This document shows, one piece after another, positions 1-12,817 of a DNA stretch of 64,000 nucleotides. Location: assembly GCA_022605955.1 (NCBI GenBank), contig JAKCOZ010000328.1, positions 186,001-250,000 on the forward strand, given 5' to 3'. Each line of letters opens with the position of its first letter. Within the stretch, counting starts at the first letter, position 1. Source of the DNA: Rallus limicola (lineage: Eukaryota; Chordata; Aves; Gruiformes; Rallidae). A program made the position numbers and the translations under genes. A model generated the notes under the pieces. It did no database searches. It had not been told where the DNA came from and saw nothing but the letters and a program-made list of their open reading frames with translations.

Positions 1-145
1 AATAACTCCCAAAGTAAAGAAGATAGGACTGAAAGGCATAGCTTGTCTGAAACCTCCTAACAGGACACACAAGCAGACCCTGTCACTTTGGCTCTCAGCC
101 TTTTCCTTTGCCTGGAAAGAAGGAACATACCTGCTACCTCCTACA
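1..145 (+). repeat. Partial satellite unit at left edge
   Basis: These bases correspond to unit positions 54-198. The copy has A at unit position 76 (GAAGATAGG form) and ends with the linked A174/A182/C187/T188/A198 haplotype. The array therefore continues to the left of the window, and the plus-strand open frame is already open at the first base. Confidence 0.95.
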
Positions 146-343
146 GTGCTTTTCTCGGCCCTAGCAGACTGCAGTTCAAAACATGCTAAACGTCCAGCAA
201 TAACTCCCAAAGTAAAGAAGCTAGGACGAAAAGGCATAGCTTGTCTGAAACCTCCTAACAGGACACACAAGCAGACCCTGTCACTTTGGCTCTCAGCCTT
301 TTCCTTTGCCTGGAAAGAGGGAACATGCCTGGAACCTCCTACG
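146..343 (+). repeat. Reference satellite unit (first complete copy)
   Basis: This copy defines the numbering used in the other entries, with unit position 1 at G146. The unit has 56 C and 41 G by hand count of the commonest form. Its three CpG are at unit positions 11-12, 46-47 and 197-198. Recurring variants include: T at 9; T at 21; G at 33 (making TTCGAA); T at 38; T at 74; A at 76; alternative bases at 81-84; A at 110; T at 137; T at 139; A at 158; A at 165; A at 174, 182 and 198 with C187/T188; and G at 190. There is no clear internal subrepeat. AGCAGAC occurs at 18 and 125 and AACCTCCTA at 104 and 188, but the two offsets (107 and 84) disagree, so they do not indicate an older half-unit. 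Confidence 0.95.
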
Positions 344-3300
344 GTGCTTTTTTCGGCCCTAGCAGACTGCAGTTCAAAACATGCTAAACGTCCAGCAATA
401 ACTCCCAAAGTAAAGAAGCTAGGACTGAAAGGCATAGCTTGTCTGAAACCTCCTAACAGGACACACAAGCAGACCCTGTCACTTTGGCTCTCAGCCTTTT
501 CCTTTGCCTGGAAAGAGGGAACATGCCTGGAACCTCCTACGGTGCTTTTCTCGGCCCTAGCAGACTGCAGTTCAAAACATGCTAAACGTCCAGCAATAAC
601 TCCCAAAGTAAAGAAGCTAGGACGGAAAGGCATAGCTTGTCTGAAACCTCCTAACAGGACACACAAGCAGACCCTGTCACTTTGGCTCTCAGCCTTTTCC
701 TTTGCCTGGAAAGAAGGAACATACCTGCTACCTCCTACAGTACTTTTCTCGGCCCTAGCAGACTGCAGTTCAAAACATGCTAAACGTCCAGCAATAACTC
801 CCAAAGTAAAGAAGCTAGGCATGAAAGGCATAGCTTGTCTGAAACCTCCTAACAGGACACACAAGCAGACCCTGTTACTTTGGCTCTCAGCCTTTTCCTT
901 TGCCTGGAAAGAGGGAACATGCCTGGAAGCTCCTACGGTGCTTTTCTCGGCCCTAGCAGACTGCAGTTCAAAACATGCTAAACGTCCAGCAATAACTCCC
1001 AAAGTAAAGAAGCTAGGCATGAAAGGCATAGCTTGTCTGAAACCTCCTAACAGGACACACAAGCAGACCCTGTCACTTTGGCTCTCAGCCTTTTCCTTTG
1101 CCTGGAAAGAGGGAACATGCCTGGAACCTCCTACGGTGCTTTTCTCGGCCCTAGCAGACTGCAGTTCAAAACATGCTAAACGTCCAGCAATAACTCCCAA
1201 AGTAAAGATGCTAGGCATGAAAGGCATAGCTTGTCTGAAACCTCCTAACAGGACACACAAGCAGACCCTGTCACTTTGGCTCTCAGCCTTTTCCTTTGCA
1301 TGGAAAGAGGGAACATGCCTGGAACCTCCTACGGTGCTTTTTTCGGCCCTAGCAGACTGCAGTTCAAAACATGCTAAACGTCCAGCAATAACTCCCAAAG
1401 TAAAGAAGCTAGGACTGAAAGGCATAGCTTGTCTGAAACCTCCTAACAGGACACACAAGCAGACCCTGTCACTTTGGCTCTCAGCCTTTTCCTTTGCCTG
1501 GAAAGAGGGAACATGCCTGGAACCTCCTACGGTGCTTTTCTCGGCCCTAGCAGACTGCAGTTCAAAACATGCTAAACGTCCAGCAATAACTCCCAAAGTA
1601 AAGAAGCTAGGCATGAAAGGCATAGCTTGTCTGAAACCTCCTAACAGGACACACAAGCAGACCCTGTCACTTTGGCTCTCAGCCTTTTCCTTTGCCTGGA
1701 AAGAGGGAACATGCCTGGAAGCTCCTACGGTGCTTTTCTCGGCCCTAGCAGACTGCAGTTCAAAACATGCTAAACGTCCAGCAATAACTCCCAAAGTAAA
1801 GAAGCTAGGCATGAAAGGCATAGCTTGTCTGAAACCTCCTAACAGGACACACAAGCAGACCCTGTCACTTTGGCTCTCAGCCTTTTCCTTTGCCTGGAAA
1901 GAGGGAACATGCCTGGAACCTCCTACGGTGCTTTTCTCGGCCCTAGCAGACTGCAGTTCAAAACTTGCTAAACGTCCAGCAATAACTCCCAAAGTAAAGA
2001 AGCTAGGACTGAAAGGCATAGCTTGTCTGAAACCTCCTAACAGGACACACAAGCAGACCCTGTCACTTTGGCTCTCAGCCTTTTCCTTTGCCTGGAAAGA
2101 GGGAACATGCCTGGAACCTCCTACGGTGCTTTTCTCGGCCCTAGCAGACTGCAGTTCAAAACATGCTAAACGTCCAGCAATAACTCCCAAAGTAAAGAAG
2201 CTAGGACTGAAAGGCATAGCTTGTCTGAAACCTCCTAACAGGACACACAAGCAGACCCTGTCACTTTGGCTCTCAGCCTTTTCCTTTGCCTGGAAAGAGG
2301 GAACATGCCTGGAAGCTCCTACGGTGCTTTTCTCGGCCCTAGCAGACTGCAGTTCAAAACATGCTAAACGTCCAGCAATAACTCCCAAAGTAAAGAAGCT
2401 AGGCATGAAAGGCATAGCTTGTCTGAAACCTCCTAACAGGACACACAAGCAGACCCTGTCACTTTGGCTCTCAGCCTTTTCCTTTGCCTGGAAAGAAGGA
2501 ACATACCTGCTACCTCCTACAGTGCTTTTCTCGGCCCTAGCAGACTGCAGTTCAAAACATGCTAAACGTCCAGCAATAACTCCCAAAGTAAAGAAGCTAG
2601 GACTGAAAGGCATAGCTTGTCTGAAACCTCCTAACAGGACACACAAGCAGACCCTGTCACTTTGGCTCTCAGCCTTTTCCTTTGCCTGGAAAGAAGGAAC
2701 ATACCTGCTACCTCCTACAGTGCTTTTCTCGGCCCTAGCAGACTGCAGTTCAAAACATGCTAAACGTCCAGCAATAACTCCCAAAGTAAAGAAGCTAGGC
2801 ATGAAAGGCATAGCTTGTCTGAAACCTCCTAACAGGACACACAAGCAGACCCTGTCACTTTGGCTCTCAGCCTTTTCCTTTGCCTGGAAAGAGGGAACAT
2901 GCCTGGAACCTCCTACGGTGCTTTTCTCGGCCCTAGCAGACTGCAGTTCAAAACTTGCTAAACGTCCAGCAATAACTCCCAAAGTAAAGAAGCTAGGACT
3001 GAAAGGCATAGCTTGTCTGAAACCTCCTAACAGGACACACAAGCAGACCCTGTCACTTTGGCTCTCAGCCTTTTCCTTTGCCTGGAAAGAGGGAACATGC
3101 CTGGAACCTCCTACGGTGCTTTTCTCGGCCCTAGCAGACTGCAGTTCAAAACATGCTAAACGTCCAGCAATAACTCCCAAAGTAAAGAAGCTAGGCATGA
3201 AAGGCATAGCTTGTCTGAAACCTCCTAACAGGACACACAAGCAGACCCTGTCACTTTGGCTCTCAGCCTTTTCCTTTGCCTGGAAAGAGGGAACATGCCT

Positions 3301-3907
3301 GGAACCTCCTACGGTGCTTTTCTCGGCCCTAGCAGACTGCAGTTCAAAACATGCTAAACGTCCAGCAATAACTCCCAAAGTAAAGAAGATAGGACTGAAA
3401 GGCATAGCTTGTCTGAAACCTCCTAACAGGACACACAAGCAGACCCTGTCACTTTGGCTCTCAGCCTTTTCCTTTGCCTGGAAAGAAGGAACATACCTGC
3501 TACCTCCTACAGTGCTTTTCTCGGCCCTAGCAGACTGCAGTTCAAAACATGCTAAACGTCCAGCAATAACTCCCAAAGTAAAGAAGCTAGGACGAAAAGG
3601 CATAGCTTGTCTGAAACCTCCTAACAGGACACACAAGCAGACCCTGTCATTTTGGCTCTCAGCCTTTTCCTTTGCCTGGAAAGAAGGAACATACCTGCTA
3701 CCTCCTACAGTGCTTTTCTCGGCCCTAGCAGACTGCAGTTCAAAACATGCTAAACGTCCAGCAATAACTCCCAAAGTAAAGAAGCTAGGCATGAAAGGCA
3801 TAGCTTGTCTGAAACCTCCTAACAGGACACACAAGCAGACCCTGTCACTTTGGCTCTCAGCCTTTTCCTTTGCCTGGAAAGAGGGAACATGCCTGGAAGC
3901 TCCTACG

Positions 3908-6085
3908 GTGCTTTTCTCGGCCCTAGCAGACTGCAGTTCAAAACATGCTAAACGTCCAGCAATAACTCCCAAAGTAAAGAAGCTAGGCATGAAAGGCATA
4001 GCTTGTCTGAAACCTCCTAACAGGACACACAAGCAGACCCTGTCACTTTGGCTCTCAGCCTTTTACTTTGCATGGAAAGAGGGAACATGCCTGGAACCTC
4101 CTACGGTGCTTTTCTCGGCCCTAGCAGACTGCAGTTCAAAACTTGCTAAACGTCCAGCAATAACTCCCAAAGTAAAGAAGCTAGGACTGAAAGGCATAGC
4201 TTGTCTGAAACCTCCTAACAGGACACACAAGCAGACCCTGTCACTTTGGCTCTCAGCCTTTTCCTTTGCCTGGAAAGAGGGAACATACCTGGAACCTCCT
4301 ACGGTGCTTTTCTCGGCCCTAGCAGACTGCAGTTCAAAACATGCTAAACGTCCAGCAATAACTCCCAAAGTAAAGAAGCTAGGACTGAAAGGCATAGCTT
4401 GTCTGAAACCTCCTAACAGGACACACAAGCAGACCCTGTCACTTTGGCTCTCAGCCTTTTCCTTTGCCTGGAAAGAGGGAACATGCCTGGAAGCTCCTAC
4501 GGTGCTTTTCTCGGCCCTAGCAGACTGCAGTTCAAAACATGCTAAACGTCCAGCAATAACTCCCAAAGTAAAGAAGCTAGGACTGAAAGGCATAGCTTGT
4601 CTGAAACCTCCTAACAGGACACACAAGCAGACCCTGTCACTTTGGCTCTCAGCCTTTTCCTTTGCCTGGAAAGAGGGAACATGCCTGGAACCTCCTACGG
4701 TGCTTTTCTCGGCCCTAGCTGACTGCAGTTCAAAACATGCTAAACGTCCAGCAATAACTCCCAAAGTAAAGAAGCTAGGCATGAAAGGCATAGCTTGTCT
4801 GAAACCTCCTAACAGGACACACAAGCAGACCCTGTCACTTTGGCTCTCAGCCTTTTACTTTGCATGGAAAGAGGGAACATGCCTGGAACCTCCTACGGTG
4901 CTTTTCTCGGCCCTAGCAGACTGCAGTTCAAAACTTGCTAAACGTCCAGCAATAACTCCCAAAGTAAAGAAGCTAGGACTGAAAGGCATAGCTTGTCTGA
5001 AACCTCCTAACAGGACACACAAGCAGACCCTGTCACTTTGGCTCTCAGCCTTTTACTTTGCATGGAAAGAGGGAACATGCCTGGAACCTCCTACGGTGCT
5101 TTTCTCGGCCCTAGCAGACTGCAGTTCAAAACTTGCTAAACGTCCAGCAATAACTCCCAAAGTAAAGAAGCTAGGACTGAAAGGCATAGCTTGTCTGAAA
5201 CCTCCTAACAGGACACACAAGCAGACCCTGTCACTTTGGCTCTCAGCCTTTTCCTTTGCCTGGAAAGAGGGAACATACCTGGAACCTCCTACGGTGCTTT
5301 TCTCGGCCCTAGCAGACTGCAGTTCAAAACATGCTAAACGTCCAGCAATAACTCCCAAAGTAAAGAAGCTAGGACTGAAAGGCATAGCTTGTCTGAAACC
5401 TCCTAACAGGACACACAAGCAGACCCTGTCACTTTGGCTCTCAGCCTTTTCCTTTGCCTGGAAAGAGGGAACATGCCTGGAAGCTCCTACGGTGCTTTTC
5501 TCGGCCCTAGCAGACTGCAGTTCGAAACATGCTAAACGTCCAGCAATAACTCCCAAAGTAAAGATGCTAGGCATGAAAGGCATAGCTTGTCTGAAACCTC
5601 CTAACAGGACACACAAGCAGACCCTGTCACTTTGGCTCTCAGCCTTTTCCTTTGCCTGGAAAGAGGGAACATGCCTGGAAGCTCCTACGGTGCTTTTCTC
5701 GGCCCTAGCAGACTGCAGTTCAAAACATGCTAAACGTCCAGCAATAACTCCCAAAGTAAAGAAGCTAGGCATGAAAGGCATAGCTTGTCTGAAACCTCCT
5801 AACAGGACACACAAGCAGACCCTGTCACTTTGGCTCTCAGCCTTTTCCTTTGCCTGGAAAGAGGGAACATGCCTGGAACCTCCTACGGTGCTTTTCTCGG
5901 CCCTAGCTGACTGCAGTTCAAAACATGCTAAACGTCCAGCAATAACTCCCAAAGTAAAGAAGCTAGGCATGAAAGGCATAGCTTGTCTGAAACCTCCTAA
6001 CAGGACACACAAGCAGACCCTGTCACTTTGGCTCTCAGCCTTTTACTTTGCATGGAAAGAGGGAACATGCCTGGAACCTCCTACG
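3908..6085 (+). repeat. Cluster of units with A158 (TTTTACTTTGCATGG form)
   Basis: Eleven units in which the A158/A165 form occurs four times, at 4,065, 4,857, 5,055 and 6,045, spaced 4, 1 and 5 units apart. Three of the four are followed by a unit with T38 (AACTTGCT form), and two of these then carry the unusual ending ACATACCTGGAACC. The T21 form (CTAGCTGACT) marks the units at 4,700 and 5,888, and TTCGAA first appears at about 5,522. The layout looks like local duplications of a 2-5 unit segment. The same ordered pair (A158 unit, then T38 unit with ACATACCTGG) recurs at about 15.0, 48.3, 51.6, 53.6, 57.6, 58.4, 61.0, 61.8 and 63.5 kb. Confidence 0.85.
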
Positions 6086-6679
6086 GTGCTTTTCTCGGCC
6101 CTAGCAGACTGCAGTTCGAAACATGCTAAACGTCCAGCAATAACTCCCAAAGTAAAGATGCTAGGCATGAAAGGCATAGCTTGTCTGAAACTTCCTAACA
6201 GGACACACAAGCAGACCCTGTCACTTTGGCTCTCAGCCTTTTCCTTTGCATGGAAAGAGGGAACATGCCTGGAACCTCCTACGGTGCTTTTTTCGGCCCT
6301 AGCAGACTGCAGTTCAAAACATGCTAAACGTCCAGCAATAACTCCCAAAGTAAAGAAGCTAGGACTGAAAGGCATAGCTTGTCTGAAACCTCCTAACAGG
6401 ACACACAAGCAGACCCTGTCACTTTGGCTCTCAGCCTTTTCCTTTGCCTGGAAAGTGGGAACATGCCTGGAAGCTCCTACGGTGCTTTTCTCGGCCCTAG
6501 CAGACTGCAGTTCAAAACATGCTAAACATCCAGCAATAACTCCCAAAGTAAAGAAGCTAGGCATGAAAGGCATAGCTTGTCTGAAACCTCCTAACAGGAC
6601 ACACAAGCAGACCCTGTCACTTTGGCTCTCAGCCTTTTCCTTTGCCTGGAAAGAAGGAACATACCTGCTACCTCCTACA

Positions 6680-7867
6680 GTACTTTTCTCGGCCCTAGCA
6701 GACTGCAGTTCAAAACATGCTAAACGTCCAGCAATAACTCCCAAAGTAAAGAAGCTAGGCATGAAAGGCATAGCTTGTCTGAAACCTCCTAACAGGACAC
6801 ACAAGCAGACCCTGTTACTTTGGCTCTCAGCCTTTTCCTTTGCCTGGAAAGAGGGAACATGCCTGGAAGCTCCTACGGTGCTTTTCTCGGCCCTAGCAGA
6901 CTGCAGTTCAAAACATGCTAAACGTCCAGCAATAACTCCCAAAGTAAAGAAGCTAGGACTGAAAGGCATAGCTTGTCTGAAACCTCCTAACAGGACACAC
7001 AAGCAGACCCTGTCACTTTGGCTCTCAGCCTTTTCCTTTGCCTGGAAAGAGGGAACATGCCTGGAACCTCCTACGGTGCTTTTCTCGGCCCTAGCAGACT
7101 GCAGTTCAAAACATGCTAAACGTCCAGCAATAACTCCCAAAGTAAAGAAGCTAGGCATGAAAGGCATAGGTTGTCTGAAACCTCCTAACAGGACACACAA
7201 GCAGACCCTGTCACTTTGGCTCTCAGCCTTTTCCTTTGCCTGGAAAGAGGGAACATGCCTGGAACCTCCTACGGTGCTTTTCTCGGCCCTAGCAGACTGC
7301 AGTTCAAAACATGCTAAACGTCCAGCAATAACTCCCAAAGTAAAGAAGCTAGGACTGAAAGGCATAGCTTGTCTGAAACCTCCTAACAGGACACACAAGC
7401 AGACCCTGTCACTTTGGCTCTCAGCCTTTTCCTTTGCCTGGAAAGAGGGAACATGCCTGGAACCTCCTACGGTGCTTTTCTCGGCCCTAGCAGACTGCAG
7501 TTCAAAACATGCTAAACGTCCAGCAATAACTCCCAAAGTAAAGAAGCTAGGAGTGAAAGGCACAGCTTGTCTGAAACCTCCTAACAGGACACACAAGCAG
7601 ACCCTGTCACTTTGGCTCTCAGCCTTTTCCTTTGCCTGGAAAGAGGGAACATGCCTGGAACCTCCTACGGTGCTTTTCTCGGCCCTAGCAGACTGCAGTT
7701 CAAAACTTGCTAAACGTCCAGCAATAACTCCCAAAGTAAAGAAGCTAGGACTGAAAGGCATAGCTTGTCTGAAACCTCCTAACAGGACACACAAGCAGAC
7801 CCTGTCACTTTGGCTCTCAGCCTTTTCCTTTGCCTGGAAAGAGGGAACATGCCTGGAAGCTCCTACG
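6680..7867 (+). repeat. Six-unit cassette, first full copy
   Basis: An ordered run of distinctive units: the start changed to GTACTTTTC together with T137 at 6,680; a common unit; a unit with G95 (GCATAGGTT) at 7,076; a common unit; a unit with G82 (GGAGTG) at 7,472, here with an additional private C92; and a T38 unit at 7,670. The same order returns at 16,184, exactly 48 units away. The first five variants return again at 18,956, where the sixth unit has GCAAAACG in place of T38. The two linked changes GTACTTTTC and T137 also occur alone, without the rest of the cassette, at 740, 59,546 and 62,930. Confidence 0.88.
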
Positions 7868-8659
7868 GTGCTTTTCTCGGCCCTAGCAGACTGCAGTTCA
7901 AAACATGCTAAACGTCCAGCAATAACTCCCAAAGTAAAGATGCTAGGCATGAAAGGCATAGCTTGTCTGAAACCTCCTAACAGGACACACAAGCAGACCC
8001 TGTCACTTTGGCTCTCAGCCTTTTCCTTTGCATGGAAAGAGGGAACATGCCTGGAAGCTCCTACGGTGCTTTTCTCGGCCCTAGCAGACTGCAGTTCAAA
8101 ACATGCTAAACGTCCAGCAATAACTCCCAAAGTAAAGAAGCTAGGACTGAAAGGCATAGCTTGTCTGAAACCTCCTAACAGGACACACAAGCAGACCCTG
8201 TCACTTTGGCTCTCAGCCTTTTCCTTTGCCTGGAAAGAAGGAACATACCTGCTACCTCCTACAGTGCTTTTCTCGGCCCTAGCAGACTGCAGTTCAAAAC
8301 ATGCTAAACGTCCAGCAATAACTCCCAAAGTAAAGAAGCTAGGACTGAAAGGCATAGCTTGTCTGAAACCTCCTAACAGGACACACAAGCAGACCCTGTC
8401 ACTTTGGCTCTCAGCCTTTTCCTTTGCCTGGAAAGAAGGAACATACCTGCAACCTCCTACAGTGCTTTTCTCGGCCCTAGCAGACTGCAGTTCAAAACAT
8501 GCTAAACGTCCAGCAATAACTCCCAAAGTAAAGAAGCTAGGACTGAAAGGCATAGCTTGTCTGAAACCTCCTAACAGGACACACAAGCAGACCCTGTCAC
8601 TTTGGCTCTCAGCCTTTTCCTTTGCCTGGAAAGAGGGAACATGCCTGGAAGCTCCTACG

Positions 8660-11431
8660 GTGCTTTTCTCGGCCCTAGCAGACTGCAGTTCAAAACATGC
8701 TAAACGTCCAGCAATAACTCCCAAAGTAAAGATGCTAGGCATGAAAGGCATAGCTTGTCTGAAACCTCCTAACAGGACACACAAGCAGACCCTGTCACTT
8801 TGGCTCTCAGCCTTTTACTTTGCATGGAAAGAGGGAACATGCCTGGAAGCTCCTACGGTGCTTTTCTCGGCCCTAGCAGACTGCAGTTCAAAACATGCTA
8901 AACGTCCAGCAATAACTCCCAAAGTAAAGAAGCTAGGACTGAAAGGCATAGCTTGTCTGAAACCTCCTAACAGGACACACAAGCAGACCCTGTCACTTTG
9001 GCTCTCAGCCTTTTCCTTTGCCTGGAAAGAGGGAACATGCCTGGAAGCTCCTACGGTGCTTTTCTCGGCCCTAGCAGACTGCAGTTCAAAACATGCTAAA
9101 CGTTCAGCAATAACTCCCAAAGTAAAGAAGCTAGGCATGAAAGGCATAGCTTGTCTGAAACCTCCTAACAGGACACACAAGCAGACCCTGTCACTTTGGC
9201 TCTCAGCCTTTTCCTTTGCCTGGAAAGAAGGAACATACCTGCTACCTCCTACAGTGCTTTTCTCGGCCCTAGCAGACTGCAGTTCAAAACATGCTAAACG
9301 TCCAGCAATAACTCCCAAAGTAAAGAAGCTAGGACTGAAAGGCATAGTTTGTCTGAAACCTCCTAACAGGACACACAAGCAGACCCTGTCACTTTGGCTC
9401 TCAGCCTTTTCCTTTGCCTGGAAAGAGGGAACATGCCTGGAAGCTCCTACGGTGCTTTTCTCGGCCCTAGCAGACTGCAGTTCAAAACATGCTAAACGTC
9501 CAGCAATAACTCCCAAAGTAAAGAAGCTAGGACTGAAAGGCATAGCTTGTCTGAAACCTCCTAACAGGACACACAAGCAGACCCTGTCACTTTGGCTCTC
9601 AGCCTTTTCCTTTGCCTGGAAAGAGGGAACATGCCTGGAACCTCCTACGGTGCTTTTCTCGGCCCTAGCAGACTGCAGTTCAAAACATGCTAAACGTCCA
9701 GCAATAACTCCCAAAGTAAAGAAGCTAGGACTGAAAGGCATAGCTTGTCTGAAACCTCCTAACAGGACACACAAGCAGACCCTGTCACTTTGGCTCTCAG
9801 CCTTTTCCTTTGCCTGGAAAGAGGGAACATGCCTGGAAGCTCCTACGGTGCTTTTCTCGGCCCTAGCAGACTGCAGTTCAAAACATGCTAAACGTCCAGC
9901 AATAACTCCCAAAGTAAAGAAGCTAGGCATGAAAGGCATAGCTTGTCTGAAACCTCCTAACAGGACACACAAGCAGACCCTGTCACTTTGGCTCTCAGCC
10001 TTTTCCTTTGCCTGGAAAGAGGGAACATGCCTGGAAGCTCCTACGGTGCTTTTCTCGGCCCTAGCAGACTGCAGTTCAAAACATGCTAAACGTCCAGCAA
10101 TAACTCCCAAAGTAAAGATGCTAGGCATGAAAGGCATAGCTTGTCTGAAACCTCCTAACAGGACACACAAGCAGACCCTGTCACTTTGGCTCTCAGCCTT
10201 TTACTTTGCATGGAAAGAGGGAACATGCCTGGAAGCTCCTACGGTGCTTTTCTCGGCCCTAGCAGACTGCAGTTCAAAACATGCTAAACGTCCAGCAATA
10301 ACTCCCAAAGTAAAGAAGCTAGGACTGAAAGGCATAGCTTGTCTGAAACCTCCTAACAGGACACACAAGCAGACCCTGTCACTTTGGCTCTCAGCCTTTT
10401 CCTTTGCCTGGAAAGAGGGAACATGCCTGGAAGCTCCTACGGTGCTTTTCTCGGCCCTAGCAGACTGCAGTTCAAAACATGCTAAACGTTCAGCAATAAC
10501 TCCCAAAGTAAAGAAGCTAGGCATGAAAGGCATAGCTTGTCTGAAACCTCCTAACAGGACACACAAGCAGACCCTGTCACTTTGGCTCTCAGCCTTTTCC
10601 TTTGCCTGGAAAGAAGGAACATACCTGCTACCTCCTACAGTGCTTTTCTCGGCCCTAGCAGACTGCAGTTCAAAACATGCTAAACGTCCAGCAATAACTC
10701 CCAAAGTAAAGAAGCTAGGACTGAAAGGCATAGTTTGTCTGAAACCTCCTAACAGGACACACAAGCAGACCCTGTCACTTTGGCTCTCAGCCTTTTCCTT
10801 TGCCTGGAAAGAGGGAACATGCCTGGAAGCTCCTACGGTGCTTTTCTCGGCCCTAGCAGACTGCAGTTCAAAACATGCTAAACGTCCAGCAATAACTCCC
10901 AAAGTAAAGAAGCTAGGACTGAAAGGCATAGCTTGTCTGAAACCTCCTAACAGGACACACAAGCAGACCCTGTCACTTTGGCTCTCAGCCTTTTCCTTTG
11001 CCTGGAAAGAGGGAACATGCCTGGAACCTCCTACGGTGCTTTTCTCGGCCCTAGCAGACTGCAGTTCAAAACATGCTAAACGTCCAGCAATAACTCCCAA
11101 AGTAAAGAAGCTAGGACTGAAAGGCATAGCTTGTCTGAAACCTCCTAACAGGACACACAAGCAGACCCTGTCACTTTGGCTCTCAGCCTTTTCCTTTGCC
11201 TGGAAAGAGGGAACATGCCTGGAAGCTCCTACGGTGCTTTTCTCGGCCCTAGCAGACTGCAGTTCAAAACATGCTAAACGTCCAGCAATAACTCCCAAAG
11301 TAAAGAAGCTAGGCATGAAAGGCATAGCTTGTCTGAAACCTCCTAACAGGACACACAAGCAGACCCTGTCACTTTGGCTCTCAGCCTTTTCCTTTGCCTG
11401 GAAAGAGGGAACATGCCTGGAAGCTCCTACA
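8660..11431 (+). repeat. Seven-unit block, two adjacent copies (2 x 1,386 bp)
   Basis: Copy 1 is 8,660-10,045 and copy 2 is 10,046-11,431. The seven units are, in order: T74 with A158/A165; a common unit; a unit with T49 (CGTTCAGC); a unit with T95 (GCATAGTTT); and three common units. Marker bases are exactly 1,386 apart, for example T49 at 9,104 and 10,490. In my reading the only difference is the last base, which is A instead of G in copy 2. Such high identity between adjacent copies indicates a recent duplication. A partial third copy lies two units of block length further on. Confidence 0.92.
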
Positions 11432-12817
11432 GTGCTTTTCTCGGCCCTAGCAGACTGCAGTTCAAAACATGCTAAACGTCCAGCAATAACTCCCAAAGTA
11501 AAGAAGATAGGACTGAAAGGCATAGCTTGTCTGAAACCTCCTAACAGGACACACAAGCAGACCCTGTCACTTTGGCTCTCAGCCTTTTCCTTTGCCTGGA
11601 AAGAAGGAACATACCTGCTACCTCCTACAGTGCTTTTCTCGGCCCTAGCAGACTGCAGTTCAAAACATGCTAAACGTCCAGCAATAACTCCCAAAGTAAA
11701 GAAGCTAGGCATGAAAGGCATAGCTTGTCTGAAACCTCCTAACAGGACACACAAGCAGACCCTGTCACTTTGGCTCTCAGCCTTTTACTTTGCATGGAAA
11801 GAGGGAACATGCCTGGAACCTCCTACGGTGCTTTTCTCGGCCCTAGCAGACTGCAGTTCAAAACTTGCTAAACGTCCAGCAATAACTCCCAAAGTAAAGA
11901 AGCTAGGACTGAAAGGCATAGCTTGTCTGAAACCTCCTAACAGGACACACAAGCAGACCCTGTCACTTTGGCTCTCAGCCTTTTCCTTTGCCTGGAAAGA
12001 GGGAACATACCTGGAACCTCCTACGGTGCTTTTCTCGGCCCTAGCAGACTGCAGTTCAAAACATGCTAAACGTCCAGCAATAACTCCCAAAGTAAAGAAG
12101 CTAGGACTGAAAGGCATAGCTTGTCTGAAACCTCCTAACAGGACACACAAGCAGACCCTGTCACTTTGGCTCTCAGCCTTTTCCTTTGCCTGGAAAGAGG
12201 GAACATGCCTGGAAGCTCCTACGGTGCTTTTCTCGGCCCTAGCAGACTGCAGTTCGAAACATGCTAAACGTCCAGCAATAACTCCCAAAGTAAAGATGCT
12301 AGGCATGAAAGGCATAGCTTGTCTGAAACCTCCTAACAGGACACACAAGCAGACCCTGTCACTTTGGCTCTCAGCCTTTTCCTTTGCATGGAAAGAGGGA
12401 ACATGCCTGGAACCTCCTACGGTGCTTTTTTCGGCCCTAGCAGACTGCAGTTCAAAACATGCTAAACGTCCAGCAATAACTCCCAAAGTAAAGAAGCTAG
12501 GACTGAAAGGCATAGCTTGTCTGAAACCTCCTAACAGGACACACAAGCAGACCCTGTCACTTTGGCTCTCAGCCTTTTCCTTTGCCTGGAAAGAGGGAAC
12601 ATGCCTGGAAGCTCCTACGGTGCTTTTCTCGGCCCTAGCAGACTGCAGTTCAAAACATGCTAAACGTCCAGCAATAACTCCCAAAGTAAAGAAGCTAGGC
12701 ATGAAAGGCATAGCTTGTCTGAAACCTCCTAACAGGACACACAAGCAGACCCTGTCACTTTGGCTCTCAGCCTTTTCCTTTGCCTGGAAAGAGGGAACAT
12801 GCCTGGAAGCTCCTACG

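Noticed and set aside
163..276. Half-unit ancestry from paired motifs (AGCAGAC and AACCTCCTA each occurring twice)
   Set aside because: The two motif pairs have different offsets (107 and 84 bases) and no similarity extends around them.
293..318. Hairpin at TTTCC-TTTGCCT-GGAAA as a terminator or regulatory RNA
   Set aside because: The stem is only five base pairs, has no T tract after it, and is present in every unit as part of the satellite.
5515..5540. CENP-B box in the TTCGAA form of the unit
   Set aside because: The TTCG and two later conserved bases fit the box pattern, but the required CGGG is CTAA here. The TTCG form is also present in only a few units.
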